The notes: generated by a model not told the origin, from the sequence alone. Shown: positions 49,899 through 59,663, counted from the first letter of the stretch. The stretch is 64,000 bases of DNA from Microbacterium sp. Leaf159 (GCF_001423615.1 NZ_LMOU01000002.1:615914-679913), one strand, 5' to 3'. Program-made: numbers and translations.

Positions 49899-51095
49899 CT
49901 ACTCTCCGGGAGGCTCGCGGACTGCGGCCTCCCAGATCCCGGATGCCGTCAGCGCCACGACTTGCACGACCATCACCGACGCAACCCCGAACACCGATGC
50001 GACGGCGCCCGCGAGCAGCGGAGTCGCGAGTTGCGCGACACGGTTTCCGAGCAGCCGCATCGCCAATCCGCTCGAGCGCTGGCGTGCCGGCAGCGCGACC
50101 GCCACGGCGGTCATCGTCAGCGGCTGTCCCATCCCGAGTAGGAACCCGCCGATCGCGAGCGCGCTGAAGATCACCACCGGCGCGGGGAGGGCTGCGATCA
50201 CCACCAGGCATATGGCCGCGCCGAGCACGCTCGTGACAAGCAGCGCACGCTGCCCGAATCGCCTTCCGAGCGGGCCGAGCAGCAGCCTCGACAGCATCGA
50301 CGAGATGCCTCGCACCGCGAGCATCCAACCGATCACGACAGGAGAGATGCCTGCCTGTGCGCCGAGAACCGGAAGATAGGCGGTGAGGATATCGACCGAG
50401 GTGAGCACCGCCGCGCTGACGACGATCGCGCGCGTCACTCCCGGCGTGCGAAGGATCGAACCGAAGCCGGCCGCGCCGTCGCCCTCCGGCGAGCCGTATC
50501 GTCGCACCGCGACGCTTGCGAAGACCGCTGCCACCGGCACCGCCAGAACCGCGCACAGCCAGAATGTGAGAGAGATGCCCTCTCGAGTCGGGTTCACCGG
50601 TCCTACGGTGAACCCGGCGAGCAGCGGTCCTGCCGCCTGCCCGAGTGCCATGCCGGCGGTCATCCACCCGAAACCGGTGTTGTATGCGGCCGCGGGCGCG
50701 GAGCGCGATATCCACGCCTGAGCGCCGAGCAGGACGCCGAGGTTCGAGACGCCGACCAGCGCGCACGCGATGATGAGCCCTGCAAGAGTCGTGGCCATCG
50801 CTCCGACGATGCATGCGGCGATCAGGAGCATGGCCGAGAGGAGGGGCACGATCGCGATCCTCGAGAGTCGCCCTGCCAGTGCTCCCACCGGAAGCGCGAT
50901 GAGCATCGGCAGAACGGCGAAAGACGCTGCGATGATCCCGATGGTCGCCGGATCCGCGCCGAGCTCGAGGCCTGCGTAGCTGGCTGCGGGTCGCACCGCG
51001 AAGAGCACGATCTGGGTCAGCGACGCGCCGAGCAGCGGACGCCACAGCCACCCTCCGCGGTCAGGCGCGGCCACGCGTGTACGTGCCGCCGTCAC
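49899..51095 (-). CDS. MFS transporter at the end of the catabolic operon
   Basis: A 398-residue protein with twelve hydrophobic segments and motif A (GALAGRLSRIAIVPL, about residue 57). Substrate unknown; context suggests uptake or export of a pathway compound. The start is GTG 51095, seven bases after the stop of prpF; a longer frame to 51302 is a shadow of prpF. Last gene of the unit. Confidence 0.83.
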   Translation of the reverse strand: MTAARTRVAAPDRGGWLWRPLLGASLTQIVLFAVRPAASYAGLELGADPATIGIIAASFAVLPMLIALPVGALAGRLSRIAIVPLLSAMLLIAACIVGAMATTLAGLIIACALVGVSNLGVLLGAQAWISRSAPAAAYNTGFGWMTAGMALGQAAGPLLAGFTVGPVNPTREGISLTFWLCAVLAVPVAAVFASVAVRRYGSPEGDGAAGFGSILRTPGVTRAIVVSAAVLTSVDILTAYLPVLGAQAGISPVVIGWMLAVRGISSMLSRLLLGPLGRRFGQRALLVTSVLGAAICLVVIAALPAPVVIFSALAIGGFLLGMGQPLTMTAVAVALPARQRSSGLAMRLLGNRVAQLATPLLAGAVASVFGVASVMVVQVVALTASGIWEAAVREPPGE

Positions 51096-51102
51096 AGCAC
51101 CA

Positions 51103-52188
51103 TCAGTACTCGCGCGGGTAGACGCGGCCGTCCATGAGTCGGCGCGCTGTGCGCACCACGCCGAGCGATCGAATGGCACCGTCGGGATCGACCTCTGCCT
51201 GCACCTCGGTGATTCCGAGCGGATGCCGGATGCGCAGTCCACTTCTGGCACCGCCGGCAGCGTCGGCGACGACGGTGCCGGGGATCGATGCGGCTGCGGC
51301 AAGGCAGAGTGCGCCGGTCATGGGCAGGCCGCGATGCACGCGCCCCATCGAGAACGCGATGATCTCGATGTCTGCGTCCGCATCGGTGGACGGACCCACG
51401 AGCATGAGCCTCGGCACAGCCGGAGAGTTCCGTGTCGCGTCGTCCGCGTCGGTGGCGCGACCGACGGCCACCGTGACCGAGGCGCGCAGGTGTTCGGCAT
51501 CCGCGAGGAAAACCGCATCCGAGTTCAGCTCGGCGACGGAGCGTTCCGCCATTTCGCCCACGGCATCCGAGCATGCGAAGACGTTCGGATGCGCAGCGTC
51601 CACGACCGACACGGTCACCCCGCCGTTCGAGGTCTCGATCGTGTTCGTCGGCGCCCCGAGAGGAAGCAGCGAGCCGAGCACTCCACCTGCCGGGTCGAGG
51701 TATCGCGTCACGACGGGCGAACCCGTGCCGGGCACTCCCGCGATCGCCAGGTCTCCGGCCGTCGCCGCCCGGCCGTCCGGCGTCTCGACGTCGGCGAGTA
51801 TCTCCACGCCGGTGTTGCCGTTGATGAGGCGCACCCGAGTCAGCGACTCGGTGACGGCGACCAGTCCCTCGTCGATCGCGAACGGGCCGACTGCCGTCGT
51901 GAGGTTTCCGCAATTGCCGGACCAGTCGACCTGCGCGGTATCGATCCCGACCTGGGCGAACCAGTAGGTGATGGCGTCTCCCGGCCCCGACTCCACGATC
52001 ACCGCCTTGCTGGTGCTCGACACGGTGCCGCCCATACCGTCGATCTGAAGGGGGTCGGGGCTCCCCATGATGCCGAGCAGCACGCGGTCGCGCTCAGCCC
52101 CGGCGGGCGGGAGGTCGGATGCGTGCAGGAACACGCCCTTGCTCGTGCCACCTCGCATGTACACGGCGGGAATCGATCTCGCGTTCAC
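51103..52188 (-). CDS. prpF: PrpF family isomerase (aconitate/oxalomesaconate tautomerase-like)
   Basis: A 361-residue protein of the diaminopimelate-epimerase-like fold. The first motif AVYMRGGTSKGVF (about residues 8-20), DWSGNCGNLTTAVG (catalytic Cys, about 88-101) and the late GLPMTGALCLAAA (about 289) are conserved. The family moves double bonds in methylaconitate, 4-oxalomesaconate or related acids. Next to TcuA-like enzymes this points to an unsaturated tricarboxylate intermediate. The start is GTG 52188; MFS follows. Confidence 0.88.
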   Translation of the reverse strand: MNARSIPAVYMRGGTSKGVFLHASDLPPAGAERDRVLLGIMGSPDPLQIDGMGGTVSSTSKAVIVESGPGDAITYWFAQVGIDTAQVDWSGNCGNLTTAVGPFAIDEGLVAVTESLTRVRLINGNTGVEILADVETPDGRAATAGDLAIAGVPGTGSPVVTRYLDPAGGVLGSLLPLGAPTNTIETSNGGVTVSVVDAAHPNVFACSDAVGEMAERSVAELNSDAVFLADAEHLRASVTVAVGRATDADDATRNSPAVPRLMLVGPSTDADADIEIIAFSMGRVHRGLPMTGALCLAAAASIPGTVVADAAGGARSGLRIRHPLGITEVQAEVDPDGAIRSLGVVRTARRLMDGRVYPREY

Positions 52189-52215
52189 TGGATGCCTCTC
52201 GAGTCGGGCCGTCGC

Positions 52216-53004
52216 TCACGCGATCCGGACCACGTGGCCTTCGTGTCCGGGGACGGCGGCGAACCGTTCCTCGATGAGCGGGTCGTGGCCGGCGATGACG
52301 AGCCCGGAGGTCGCCGCCTCCCGCATCGTGTCGAAGGCGCGATACATGTCGACGACGTCCGCATGCACGGCGAACGGCTTGTCCTGTTCGATGTTCTCGA
52401 AGAAGTGGGAGGAGTCCGAGGCAAGCACAACCACGCCCTTGTCCGTCCGCACGTAGGTCGCCTGCATCCCCGGAGTGTGACCGCCGACCCTCTGCACCCA
52501 CACGCCATCGACGACCTCGTGAAGCCCGTCGACCAGCTGTACGCGTCCCTCGCCGTGCAACCTGACGACGCGCTCGATGTCTGCGGTCTCGGTGTGACGG
52601 GCGAACTCCCCCCGTGATGCGTACGGTCCGGTCCAGAACTCCAGTTCGTCCTTCTGCAGCACGAACGTCGCCTCGGGGAACGCATCGAGATCGCCGCAGT
52701 GGTCGTAGTGCAGGTGCGAGAGGATCACGATCGGCACAGTGGCCGGATCGACGCCGATCCGTGACACTGCCTGATGCGGATCCTCCCAGTGGTCGCGCTG
52801 CCTGGTGCGATTCGTGTCGGCGGTGAAGCCTGCGTCGAGCAGGATGTCCTGTCCGGGCGATCGAATCACCCACACGTAGTAGTCGAGTCTCATGACCTCG
52901 TCATGCGGATCTCCGTCCGGGCCGAGGAAGAAATGTCCGCGGACACCCGTGAGGTTCTGTCCGTACTTCACCGCGTAGATCTCGTGCACGCTCGGCTGCG
53001 ACAT
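52216..53004 (-). CDS. metallo-beta-lactamase-fold lactonase (AHL-lactonase family)
   Basis: A 262-residue MBL-fold hydrolase: HLHYDHCGD (about residues 97-105) is the H-x-H-x-D-H zinc motif, GGHTPGMQ (about 175) adds the next His, and IAGHDP (about 239) the last. Closest by pattern to N-acyl homoserine lactonases, but operon context suggests opening a lactone in a degradation route. It shares one base with the upstream gene's stop codon. Confidence 0.85.
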   Translation of the reverse strand: MSQPSVHEIYAVKYGQNLTGVRGHFFLGPDGDPHDEVMRLDYYVWVIRSPGQDILLDAGFTADTNRTRQRDHWEDPHQAVSRIGVDPATVPIVILSHLHYDHCGDLDAFPEATFVLQKDELEFWTGPYASRGEFARHTETADIERVVRLHGEGRVQLVDGLHEVVDGVWVQRVGGHTPGMQATYVRTDKGVVVLASDSSHFFENIEQDKPFAVHADVVDMYRAFDTMREAATSGLVIAGHDPLIEERFAAVPGHEGHVVRIA

Positions 53005-53903
53005 CAGACCTCTCCTTCGATCACCTTCACCACCGCCGTGTGGTACGCCTTACCGTATCCAGCGTCGATGGTCCGGCCGAGCAGATCGTGCGCCAGGGTC
53101 GCCGAAGGCAAGGTGACCCCCAGGTGCTCTGCGAGGTCGAGCGCGTAGCCGATGTCCTTGCGCATGTACTCCGCCGGGAAGATGCCTTCGCCGTGCACAT
53201 CGGGCAGGAGCGCCTTGCGGCCGTGGTTCTCGAGGGTGAAGCTCGCCGCCGAGCCCTGGCCGAGCGCGGTCCATGCGAGCTCCGGGTCGACGAGGCCTGT
53301 CCGGCGGATCAGGGTGAGGGCCTCGGAGAGCGCGACGACGGTCTCGAAGACGACGAGGTTGTTCACGAGCTTGATGAGGGCGCCCGCGCCATTCGGCCCA
53401 CAGAGGATGACATCGGATGCCATCGTCTGCAGCAGGGGCTCCACCCGAGCGAAGGCGGCCGGGTCGCCGCCGGCCGTGATGCTCAGAGTGCCGTCGATCG
53501 CCGCCTGGCGCGTACGGGCGACGGGTGCGTCGATGAAGTGGGCGCCTCGCTCGATCGCCGCTGCGCCCACCCGCTCGGCGACCTCGACGGGGATGGTCGA
53601 GAGATCGACGATGACCGCGCCGGCTCGTGCGTGCGCGAGAACCCCGTCTTCCCCCAGAACGACCGCCTCGACCTGAGGGCCTCCGGGGAGCGAGAGGAAG
53701 ATCACGTCGCTGCGGGCCGCGACCTCGGCGACGGATGCCGCGCGCTCCGCGCCCACCTCTACCAGGCGATCCACCGCGTCGGCGGACATGTCGAACACCG
53801 ACACCGGCAGCCCCGAGCGGCGGGTCACGTTCGACGCCTGCCCTGAGCCCATGACCCCGAGCCCGATGAAGCCGATCCGCTCGATCGCGACGGTCGTGCT
53901 CAT
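53004..53903 (-). CDS. NAD(P)-dependent beta-hydroxyacid dehydrogenase (3-hydroxyisobutyrate dehydrogenase family)
   Basis: A 299-residue enzyme: FIGLGVMGSGQASN (Rossmann, about residues 12-25), FIDAPVARTRQAA (substrate loop, about 121-133) and GAGALIKLVNNLV with the catalytic Lys (about 170-182). It oxidises a beta-hydroxyacid to a semialdehyde or keto acid. The aldehyde dehydrogenase two genes upstream in the same operon could use the product. It overlaps TcuA copy 2 by four bases. Confidence 0.88.
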   Translation of the reverse strand: MSTTVAIERIGFIGLGVMGSGQASNVTRRSGLPVSVFDMSADAVDRLVEVGAERAASVAEVAARSDVIFLSLPGGPQVEAVVLGEDGVLAHARAGAVIVDLSTIPVEVAERVGAAAIERGAHFIDAPVARTRQAAIDGTLSITAGGDPAAFARVEPLLQTMASDVILCGPNGAGALIKLVNNLVVFETVVALSEALTLIRRTGLVDPELAWTALGQGSAASFTLENHGRKALLPDVHGEGIFPAEYMRKDIGYALDLAEHLGVTLPSATLAHDLLGRTIDAGYGKAYHTAVVKVIEGEV

Positions 53904-55480
53904 GATGCGACCCCCGCGGTCTCTCGTTCGGCGACAGGAGCCTGCGCGGCGGCACCGCCGGTGCGCGATTCTGCGGCCGCGTTCGTCCCGGCGATGCGAC
54001 CGAACACGGCTCCGCGCACGAGGCCGGCACCCGCGCCGTAGTTGTGGAAGAAGAAGCCACCGGTGATCTCGCCGGTCGCGTAGAGACCGGTCATCGGCTG
54101 ACCCTCCTGGGTGATGACCCGGGCGTCGCCGTCGATCTTGATTCCGCCGTAGGTGAAGGTGATCCCGCACATCACGGGGTAGCAGACGAACGGTCCTTCG
54201 GTGATCGTGCGCGCCCAGTTGGATTTCGCGGGCTGCCCCAGCGGCTCCGCTGAGACTCCGTCGAGCGTGAACGGGTCGGCGCGGTCCTCTGCGTCGGGGG
54301 CGACGGCGGCATTGTATTCGGCGACCGTCTGCAGCATCCCGCGCTTGTTGACTCCCAGCTTGTCTGCGAGCTCTCCGAGAGTGTCTGCGACGACAGGCGT
54401 GCCTGTGGAGTAGCGAGGCTCGAGGAGGTGCGCGGTCTTCTGATCGAAGATCTGATACGCGATGCCGCCCGGCTGCGCGCGCACAGCCCATCCCGTCTTG
54501 GCGTAGGTGAGGAAGACGTTGTCCTCGCCCTCGTCGATGAACCGTTGTCCGTCGCGGTTGAGCAGCAACGCGTAGGGATAGGAGTAGCGGCTCATCTTGT
54601 CGGTGAGGCGCAGATCGCCGATGGGGGGAGCTGCGGCGTCGATCGGCACCGCGTGTGCTCCTCCCCAATGCCCGACCGGCTGAGCGCCGGCCGCGATCGA
54701 CTTGGTGTGCATCTGCCCCATGTTGAAGCGCGTGCCGCGAACCTTGACGAGGTCCCACCCCGGCCCGAGGTAGCGCAGGCGCATCTCGGGGTTGGACTCG
54801 AATCCGCCGCAACCGAGGATCACGGTGCCGAAGACGTCGACGAACTCGGCGCCGCGGCGCACGCGGATGCCGTGCACGGTCGAGCCGGTCGCGATGAGGT
54901 CGTGCGCCGGGGAGTCGTACCAGACCTCGATGTCGGTCGCCTCGACAGCCGCATACAGATCGTCGATGAGCCCGACGCCTTCATGCAGTGTCCGCAGCGC
55001 CCCTCCTGGAGCCAGCGTGATGGTGGTGCCGTCATCGACCTTCGACGGATCGACGAGCTTGTTCGCCGTGAGCTCCCACTTGACGCCCTTCGAGTGCATC
55101 CACTGGACGGTCTCGAAGGAGCGCTCGATGGTGATGCGTACGAGGTCGGGATCCTGGCGTCCCTCGGACGTACGGTTCCAGTCCGCGGCGTAGTCGTCGG
55201 TGGAGTACGGCGCCACGGCGACGCGGGGGTACCACTGCTCGTTCGAGGGGTCGAGGATGGGCTTCAGCGAGTCGAGGCCGTCGTGCGTCACGCGGAAGAT
55301 CGCCCCGGTGAAGCGGCTGTTGCCGCCGCGGAGTTCTCGGCTCGCGGCCTCGAGCACCAGGACGCGCGCGCCGGCGTCATGGGCGGCAAGCGCAGCGGTG
55401 AGTGCCGCGTTGCCTCCTCCGGCGACGATCACGTCGTATCGGTGTCCGTCGGTCTGTGTGGTGGGGTGGTGCTCGGTCAT
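53900..55480 (-). CDS. FAD-dependent tricarballylate dehydrogenase-like flavoprotein (TcuA family), copy 2
   Basis: A 526-residue flavoprotein related to copy 1 (VIVAGGGNAALTAALAA, about residues 17-33; RGGNSRFTGAIFRVT; CGITFTYGGI, about 450; EITGGFFFHNYGAGAG). It dehydrogenates a saturated carboxylic acid; the electron acceptor is not evident. AAAGGAG precedes the ATG at 55480. The open frame upstream to 56164 is a shadow of the aldehyde dehydrogenase. Two diverged copies in one island suggest two dehydrogenation steps or two substrates. Confidence 0.85.
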   Translation of the reverse strand: MTEHHPTTQTDGHRYDVIVAGGGNAALTAALAAHDAGARVLVLEAASRELRGGNSRFTGAIFRVTHDGLDSLKPILDPSNEQWYPRVAVAPYSTDDYAADWNRTSEGRQDPDLVRITIERSFETVQWMHSKGVKWELTANKLVDPSKVDDGTTITLAPGGALRTLHEGVGLIDDLYAAVEATDIEVWYDSPAHDLIATGSTVHGIRVRRGAEFVDVFGTVILGCGGFESNPEMRLRYLGPGWDLVKVRGTRFNMGQMHTKSIAAGAQPVGHWGGAHAVPIDAAAPPIGDLRLTDKMSRYSYPYALLLNRDGQRFIDEGEDNVFLTYAKTGWAVRAQPGGIAYQIFDQKTAHLLEPRYSTGTPVVADTLGELADKLGVNKRGMLQTVAEYNAAVAPDAEDRADPFTLDGVSAEPLGQPAKSNWARTITEGPFVCYPVMCGITFTYGGIKIDGDARVITQEGQPMTGLYATGEITGGFFFHNYGAGAGLVRGAVFGRIAGTNAAAESRTGGAAAQAPVAERETAGVAS

Positions 55481-55530
55481 CGGTGATGCTCCTTTGGATG
55501 AGTGACGTGTGGGGCAGCTCGTGCTGCGGA

Positions 55531-57003
55531 TCAGGTGCGGATCACGAAGGGATCGCGGTCCTCGGTGGAGGTGTCGATCATCACGTTCTTCACGAACGTG
55601 TAGTCGTCGAGGGCTTCTTCGCCCCGTTCGCGGCCGTAGCCGCTCTGCTTCGTGCCCCCGAACGGCGCCTGCGCGGCGGACGTGCGATAGGTGTTCACCC
55701 AGACCACACCCGCCTCGAGCGCCTCCGTCATCCGGAACGCGCGAGACACATCGCTCGTCCAGACGCCGGCGGCGAGCCCGTACTCGGTGTCGTTCGCGAT
55801 GCGGATCGCGTCGGCTTCGTCGTCGAACGGGATGATCGACAGCACAGGCCCGAAGACCTCGTCCTGCGCGAGAGCGCTCGCGGGGTCTACATCGGCGAAG
55901 ACCGTCGGCTCGATGTAGAAGCCGTCGTCGAGGGCTGGGCCGTTCGCCCGCCCGCCTCCTGCCGCGAGCGACGCGCCAGACGACTTCGCCGCGTCGATGA
56001 GTGCGAGGATCCGGTCGAACTGCGGCCGGTTCGCGACCGGTCCCATCTCGGTGGCAGGGTCTCGCGGGTCGCCGAGTCGCACACGACCGGCGCGCTCTGC
56101 GACCGCATCCCGCACCTCCGAGTAGACCGACCGCTGCACCAGCAGTCGCGATCCCGCCACGCACGTCTGTCCTGCGGCGCCGAAGATCCCGGCGACGGCA
56201 CCTTGCACGGCCCGACGAAGATCAGCGTCCTCGAAGATCACATTCGGCGACTTTCCACCGAGCTCCAGGCTCACGGGGATCAGGCGCTCGGCCGCATTCG
56301 CGGCGATGCGTCGACCCACCGCTCCTCCCCCCGTGAGGCTGATCATGTCGATCCCGGGATGGCGCGTGAGCAGATCACCTGTCTCACCGGCACCCGTGAT
56401 GACGTTGATGACTCCGGGCGGGAATCCGACCTCGATCGCCAGTCGCGCGAGCTCTGTGGTCGTGATGGATGCGTGTTCGCTCGGCTTCACCACCACCGTG
56501 TTGCCCGTCGCGAGTGCGGGCGGCAGCTTGTTCGCAAGGAGAGCGAGCGGGCTGTTCCACGCGGTGATGAGCGCGCACACACCCCGGGGTCGACGCACCG
56601 TGTAATCGAAGACGGCGGGATTGTCGAGGGGGATCGTGCGCCCGTAGAGCTTGTCGGCGTATCCCGCGAAGAAACGGAGGTTCCTCGCGACGAAGCTCAT
56701 CTGAGGGCGGGTCTCGCGGATCACCTTGCCGTTGTCGGTGGTCTCCCACTCGGCGAGACGATCGGCATGCTCCTCGACGGCATCCGCGAGCCGGTTCAGA
56801 AGTCGAGCTCGCTCCACACCGGGTGTCGCCCGCCATGCGGGGAACGCCGCACGAGCTGCGGACACGGCGGCGTCGACGTCCGCCGCCGTGGCCACGGGCA
56901 CCGTGCCCCATACCTGTCCGTTGAAGGGGTTGACGGCGTCCGTCGTCGCGGCGTCGGAGGCGGGCACCTGCCTGCCGTCTATCACCATCTGCGCCTGGAT
57001 CAT
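55531..57003 (-). CDS. NAD(P)-dependent aldehyde dehydrogenase
   Basis: A 490-residue enzyme: LELGGKSPNVIFED (general base Glu, about residue 260), FGAAGQTCVAGSR (catalytic Cys, about 290-296) and the PFGGTKQSGYGRE end region. The cofactor loop reads SLTGGGAVGRRIA. Substrate not known; probably the aldehyde made by the beta-hydroxyacid dehydrogenase. It follows livF by 98 bases and precedes TcuA copy 2 by 50. Confidence 0.9.
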   Translation of the reverse strand: MIQAQMVIDGRQVPASDAATTDAVNPFNGQVWGTVPVATAADVDAAVSAARAAFPAWRATPGVERARLLNRLADAVEEHADRLAEWETTDNGKVIRETRPQMSFVARNLRFFAGYADKLYGRTIPLDNPAVFDYTVRRPRGVCALITAWNSPLALLANKLPPALATGNTVVVKPSEHASITTTELARLAIEVGFPPGVINVITGAGETGDLLTRHPGIDMISLTGGGAVGRRIAANAAERLIPVSLELGGKSPNVIFEDADLRRAVQGAVAGIFGAAGQTCVAGSRLLVQRSVYSEVRDAVAERAGRVRLGDPRDPATEMGPVANRPQFDRILALIDAAKSSGASLAAGGGRANGPALDDGFYIEPTVFADVDPASALAQDEVFGPVLSIIPFDDEADAIRIANDTEYGLAAGVWTSDVSRAFRMTEALEAGVVWVNTYRTSAAQAPFGGTKQSGYGRERGEEALDDYTFVKNVMIDTSTEDRDPFVIRT

Positions 57004-57101
57004 CTCTTGCCTGGTCTTTCTGATCGTTCGTGGAAGTCTGTGTCGCGGGGTCGACGGATCAGCCCTCAGGTCTCGCCTCGGGCCTGTCGTCGCGCACGCG
57101 G

Positions 57102-57884
57102 CTATCCGCCGCGAGCCGCCCGGCGCCCCATCGCTCGGTACTCCGGCAGGTCGAGGGCCGCGACTTCGATCTCGTCACCGCCGAGCGCACCCCCGCGAAG
57201 GAGCGAACGCCGCTCGCTGGCGCCGTCGGTCTCCGCGATCTCGCCGAGTTCGATGTGATATGCCCTGTTGCTGTGGGAGATCGCCAGTGCGGCGTTCTGC
57301 TCGGCGACCAGCACACTCAGGCCATCGGCGTTGAGCTGCGCGACGACCTGGAAGATCTCACGGACCAGAAGCGGCGCGAGTCCCAGTGACGGCTCGTCGA
57401 GGATGAGCAGTCGTGGCGATCCCATGAGAGCTCGCCCGACCGCGACCATCTGCTGCTGGCCGCCCGAGAGGCTGCCCGCATCCTGTCTCGCCTTCTCCTG
57501 GAGGATCGGGAACAGGGTGTACACGAGATCGAGGTTCTCGGCACCACGTCGTCGGCGCTCAGCGCGCGGCAGCGGAACGGTGCCCAGCGTCAGATTCTCT
57601 TCGACCGTCATGCTGCCGCAGAGCTCGCGTCCCTCCGGGACGAGCAGCAGTCCTCGGCGCGCGCGCTCATCTGTCGTGAGAGTGGTGATGTCTTCGCCGT
57701 CGAAGGTGACTGTTCCGGCACGCACCGGCAGGAGGCCCGCCAGGGTGCGTGCGATCGTGGACTTTCCCGCCCCGTTGAGTCCGATCATGGCGACGATCTC
57801 GCCTGTTCCGACGTTCAGGTCGGCGTCGAGCAGGACATCCGGTCCCTTGCCGTATCCGGCTCTGAGGGCTGTGGCTTCAAGCAA
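57102..57884 (-). CDS. livF: branched-chain-type ABC transporter ATP-binding protein LivF
   Basis: A 260-residue ATPase: GLNGAGKST (Walker A, about residues 35-43), SLSGGQQQMVAVGRAL (signature, about 135), ILDEPSLGLAP (Walker B). It starts with TTG 57884, eight bases inside the end of livG, with GGAGGAGG upstream. The 25-residue C-terminal extension is longer than usual for LivF. Confidence 0.9.
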   Translation of the reverse strand: MLEATALRAGYGKGPDVLLDADLNVGTGEIVAMIGLNGAGKSTIARTLAGLLPVRAGTVTFDGEDITTLTTDERARRGLLLVPEGRELCGSMTVEENLTLGTVPLPRAERRRRGAENLDLVYTLFPILQEKARQDAGSLSGGQQQMVAVGRALMGSPRLLILDEPSLGLAPLLVREIFQVVAQLNADGLSVLVAEQNAALAISHSNRAYHIELGEIAETDGASERRSLLRGGALGGDEIEVAALDLPEYRAMGRRAARGG

Positions 57885-58644
57885 CGTCCTCCTCCTTTCC
57901 GAGATACGAGTCGATGACCCGTTGGTCCTTGGCGACCTCCACTGCTGTGCCGTCGGCGATCTTGTGACCGAACTCGAGGACGACGACGTGGTCGGCGATC
58001 GAGAGCACGAAGGGCATGTTGTGCTCGACGAGCAGGATCGTGGTCCCCCGCTCGCGGAGTGCCGCGAGAAGCCCGCGGAGCGCCAGCGCCTCTTCGGGGT
58101 GGAGGCCCGCGGCCGGCTCGTCGAGCAGCAGCGTCTGCGCTCCGGTCATCAGGGCCTTCGCGATCTCGATGAGTCGCTGCTGGCCGTACGGGAGTTCGTG
58201 CACCCGCTTGTCGGCGAGATGATCGAGGCCGAGCGCCACCAGCGTCGCTCGGGCTTCCTCCTCCAGACGTTCGTCGCTCCTGCGCACCGAGGGGAACGCG
58301 AGGATCGAGTTCCAGAACGACTGCGCCGAGCGCCAGTGCCCCGCGACCATGATCGTCTCCAGCACCGTCAGCTCCCGGAATGACCGGACGAGCTGGAAGG
58401 TGCGTGCGATGCCGGCGTCGAGGATCTTCGCGGGTGCGAGGCCCGTGATGTCCCGCCCGTCGAGCGTGACCGTCCCTTCGCTCGGGCGGTGGAGACCGGC
58501 GATGCAGTTGAACATCGTCGTCTTTCCCGCCCCGTTCGGACCGATGAGCGCCGTGAGCTTTCCGCTCGCGACCTCGAAGCTCACATCCGACAGCGCGGTG
58601 TTGCCTCCGAAGCGCTTCGTGACGCCGTCGACGATGAGGCTCAT
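57877..58644 (-). CDS. livG: branched-chain-type ABC transporter ATP-binding protein LivG
   Basis: A 255-residue ATPase: GPNGAGKTT (about residues 37-45), LPYGQQRLIEIAKAL (signature with Y in place of S, usual for LivG), LLLDEPAAGLHPEE (Walker B) and a C-terminal ADHVVVLEFGHKIADGT segment. It pairs with LivF under LivH and LivM. It overlaps livM by four bases and livF by eight. Confidence 0.9.
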   Translation of the reverse strand: MSLIVDGVTKRFGGNTALSDVSFEVASGKLTALIGPNGAGKTTMFNCIAGLHRPSEGTVTLDGRDITGLAPAKILDAGIARTFQLVRSFRELTVLETIMVAGHWRSAQSFWNSILAFPSVRRSDERLEEEARATLVALGLDHLADKRVHELPYGQQRLIEIAKALMTGAQTLLLDEPAAGLHPEEALALRGLLAALRERGTTILLVEHNMPFVLSIADHVVVLEFGHKIADGTAVEVAKDQRVIDSYLGKEEDVA

Positions 58645-59663
58645 GCTGCGACCTCCTCGGTCGGGTCGGTGCGTCGTCGCCGAGTGATCCTGGCGATGAG
58701 CGAGCGGATGCCGCCGACGATGCCGCCGGGCAGGAACAGCAGAAGCGCGAGCACGACCAGACCGAAGACGAGGTTCTCGGCCTTCTCGAGGAACACCAGC
58801 CATTCCGGGAAGAAGACGATCACCGCTGCTCCGACGATCGCGCCGACGCGGCTCGACATCCCGCCGATGATGACGATGAGGAGGACCTCGATCGAGGTGT
58901 CGAAGCCGAAGGAGTCGGGGGTGACGACCTGCGTGTGATGGGCGTAGAGGACGCCGGCGGTCGCGGCCAGTCCCCCTCCGATCATGAAGACGAGTGTCTT
59001 GTATCGCGCGACGGGGATGCCGAGCGCTGCCGCGCCCGCCGGATCATCGCGCAGGGCGAGGAACGAACGCCCTGCGCTCCGCTGCGTGAGGTTGCGCACC
59101 AGCCAGTACGACAGCACGAGCACGCCGAGCACGATGTAGGGGAAGCGCAGCTGCACCCATTCGCCGAGGTACTGCGCACCGGGGATGCGAATGCCGTCGT
59201 GACCGCCGGTGATGGGGGCGAGCTGCACGAGCAGCGTCTCGACGATGAGCCCGAGTGCCAGTGTGCCGAGGGCGAGGAAGTGTCCGTGTATTCGGAGCAG
59301 CGGGACGCTGATGAGATACGCGAGCGCCATGCCGAGTGCGATCGCACCCACCCAGGCGATCGGTGCCGGGATGCCGAGCTTCGTCTGCAGGATGACTGAC
59401 GTGTAGGCCCCGACGGCGTAGAACGCCGCCTGTCCGAGTGAGATCTGTCCGGTGTAGCCGAGGACGAGTGTGAGGCTCAGCGCGAGGATGCTCCAGATCG
59501 CCACGTCCTGCAGAAGACGCATCGTGTACGCGCTTCCGATGAAGGTCGGCAGCAGGATGACGACCGCGCTGACGGCGATCTCGACCCAGAAGCTCGTGCG
59601 CTTCACTCCGTGGCGGCGCGTGCGCGGATTCTCCACCTGGGTGCGGATGGCAGTGGTGCTCAT
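58641..59663 (-). CDS. livM: branched-chain-type ABC transporter permease LivM
   Basis: A 340-residue permease with about nine hydrophobic segments; GYTGQISLGQAAFYAVGAY (about residues 68-86) is the family mark, and LRDDPAGAAALGIPVARYK (about 205) is the coupling loop. It imports the substrate with LivH. It overlaps livH and livG by four bases each. Confidence 0.9.
   Translation of the reverse strand: MSTTAIRTQVENPRTRRHGVKRTSFWVEIAVSAVVILLPTFIGSAYTMRLLQDVAIWSILALSLTLVLGYTGQISLGQAAFYAVGAYTSVILQTKLGIPAPIAWVGAIALGMALAYLISVPLLRIHGHFLALGTLALGLIVETLLVQLAPITGGHDGIRIPGAQYLGEWVQLRFPYIVLGVLVLSYWLVRNLTQRSAGRSFLALRDDPAGAAALGIPVARYKTLVFMIGGGLAATAGVLYAHHTQVVTPDSFGFDTSIEVLLIVIIGGMSSRVGAIVGAAVIVFFPEWLVFLEKAENLVFGLVVLALLLFLPGGIVGGIRSLIARITRRRRTDPTEEVAA

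Noticed and set aside
52216..53004. Firm call of a quorum-quenching enzyme
   Set aside because: The family match is real but the operon context argues for a pathway lactone, so the specific role was not assigned.
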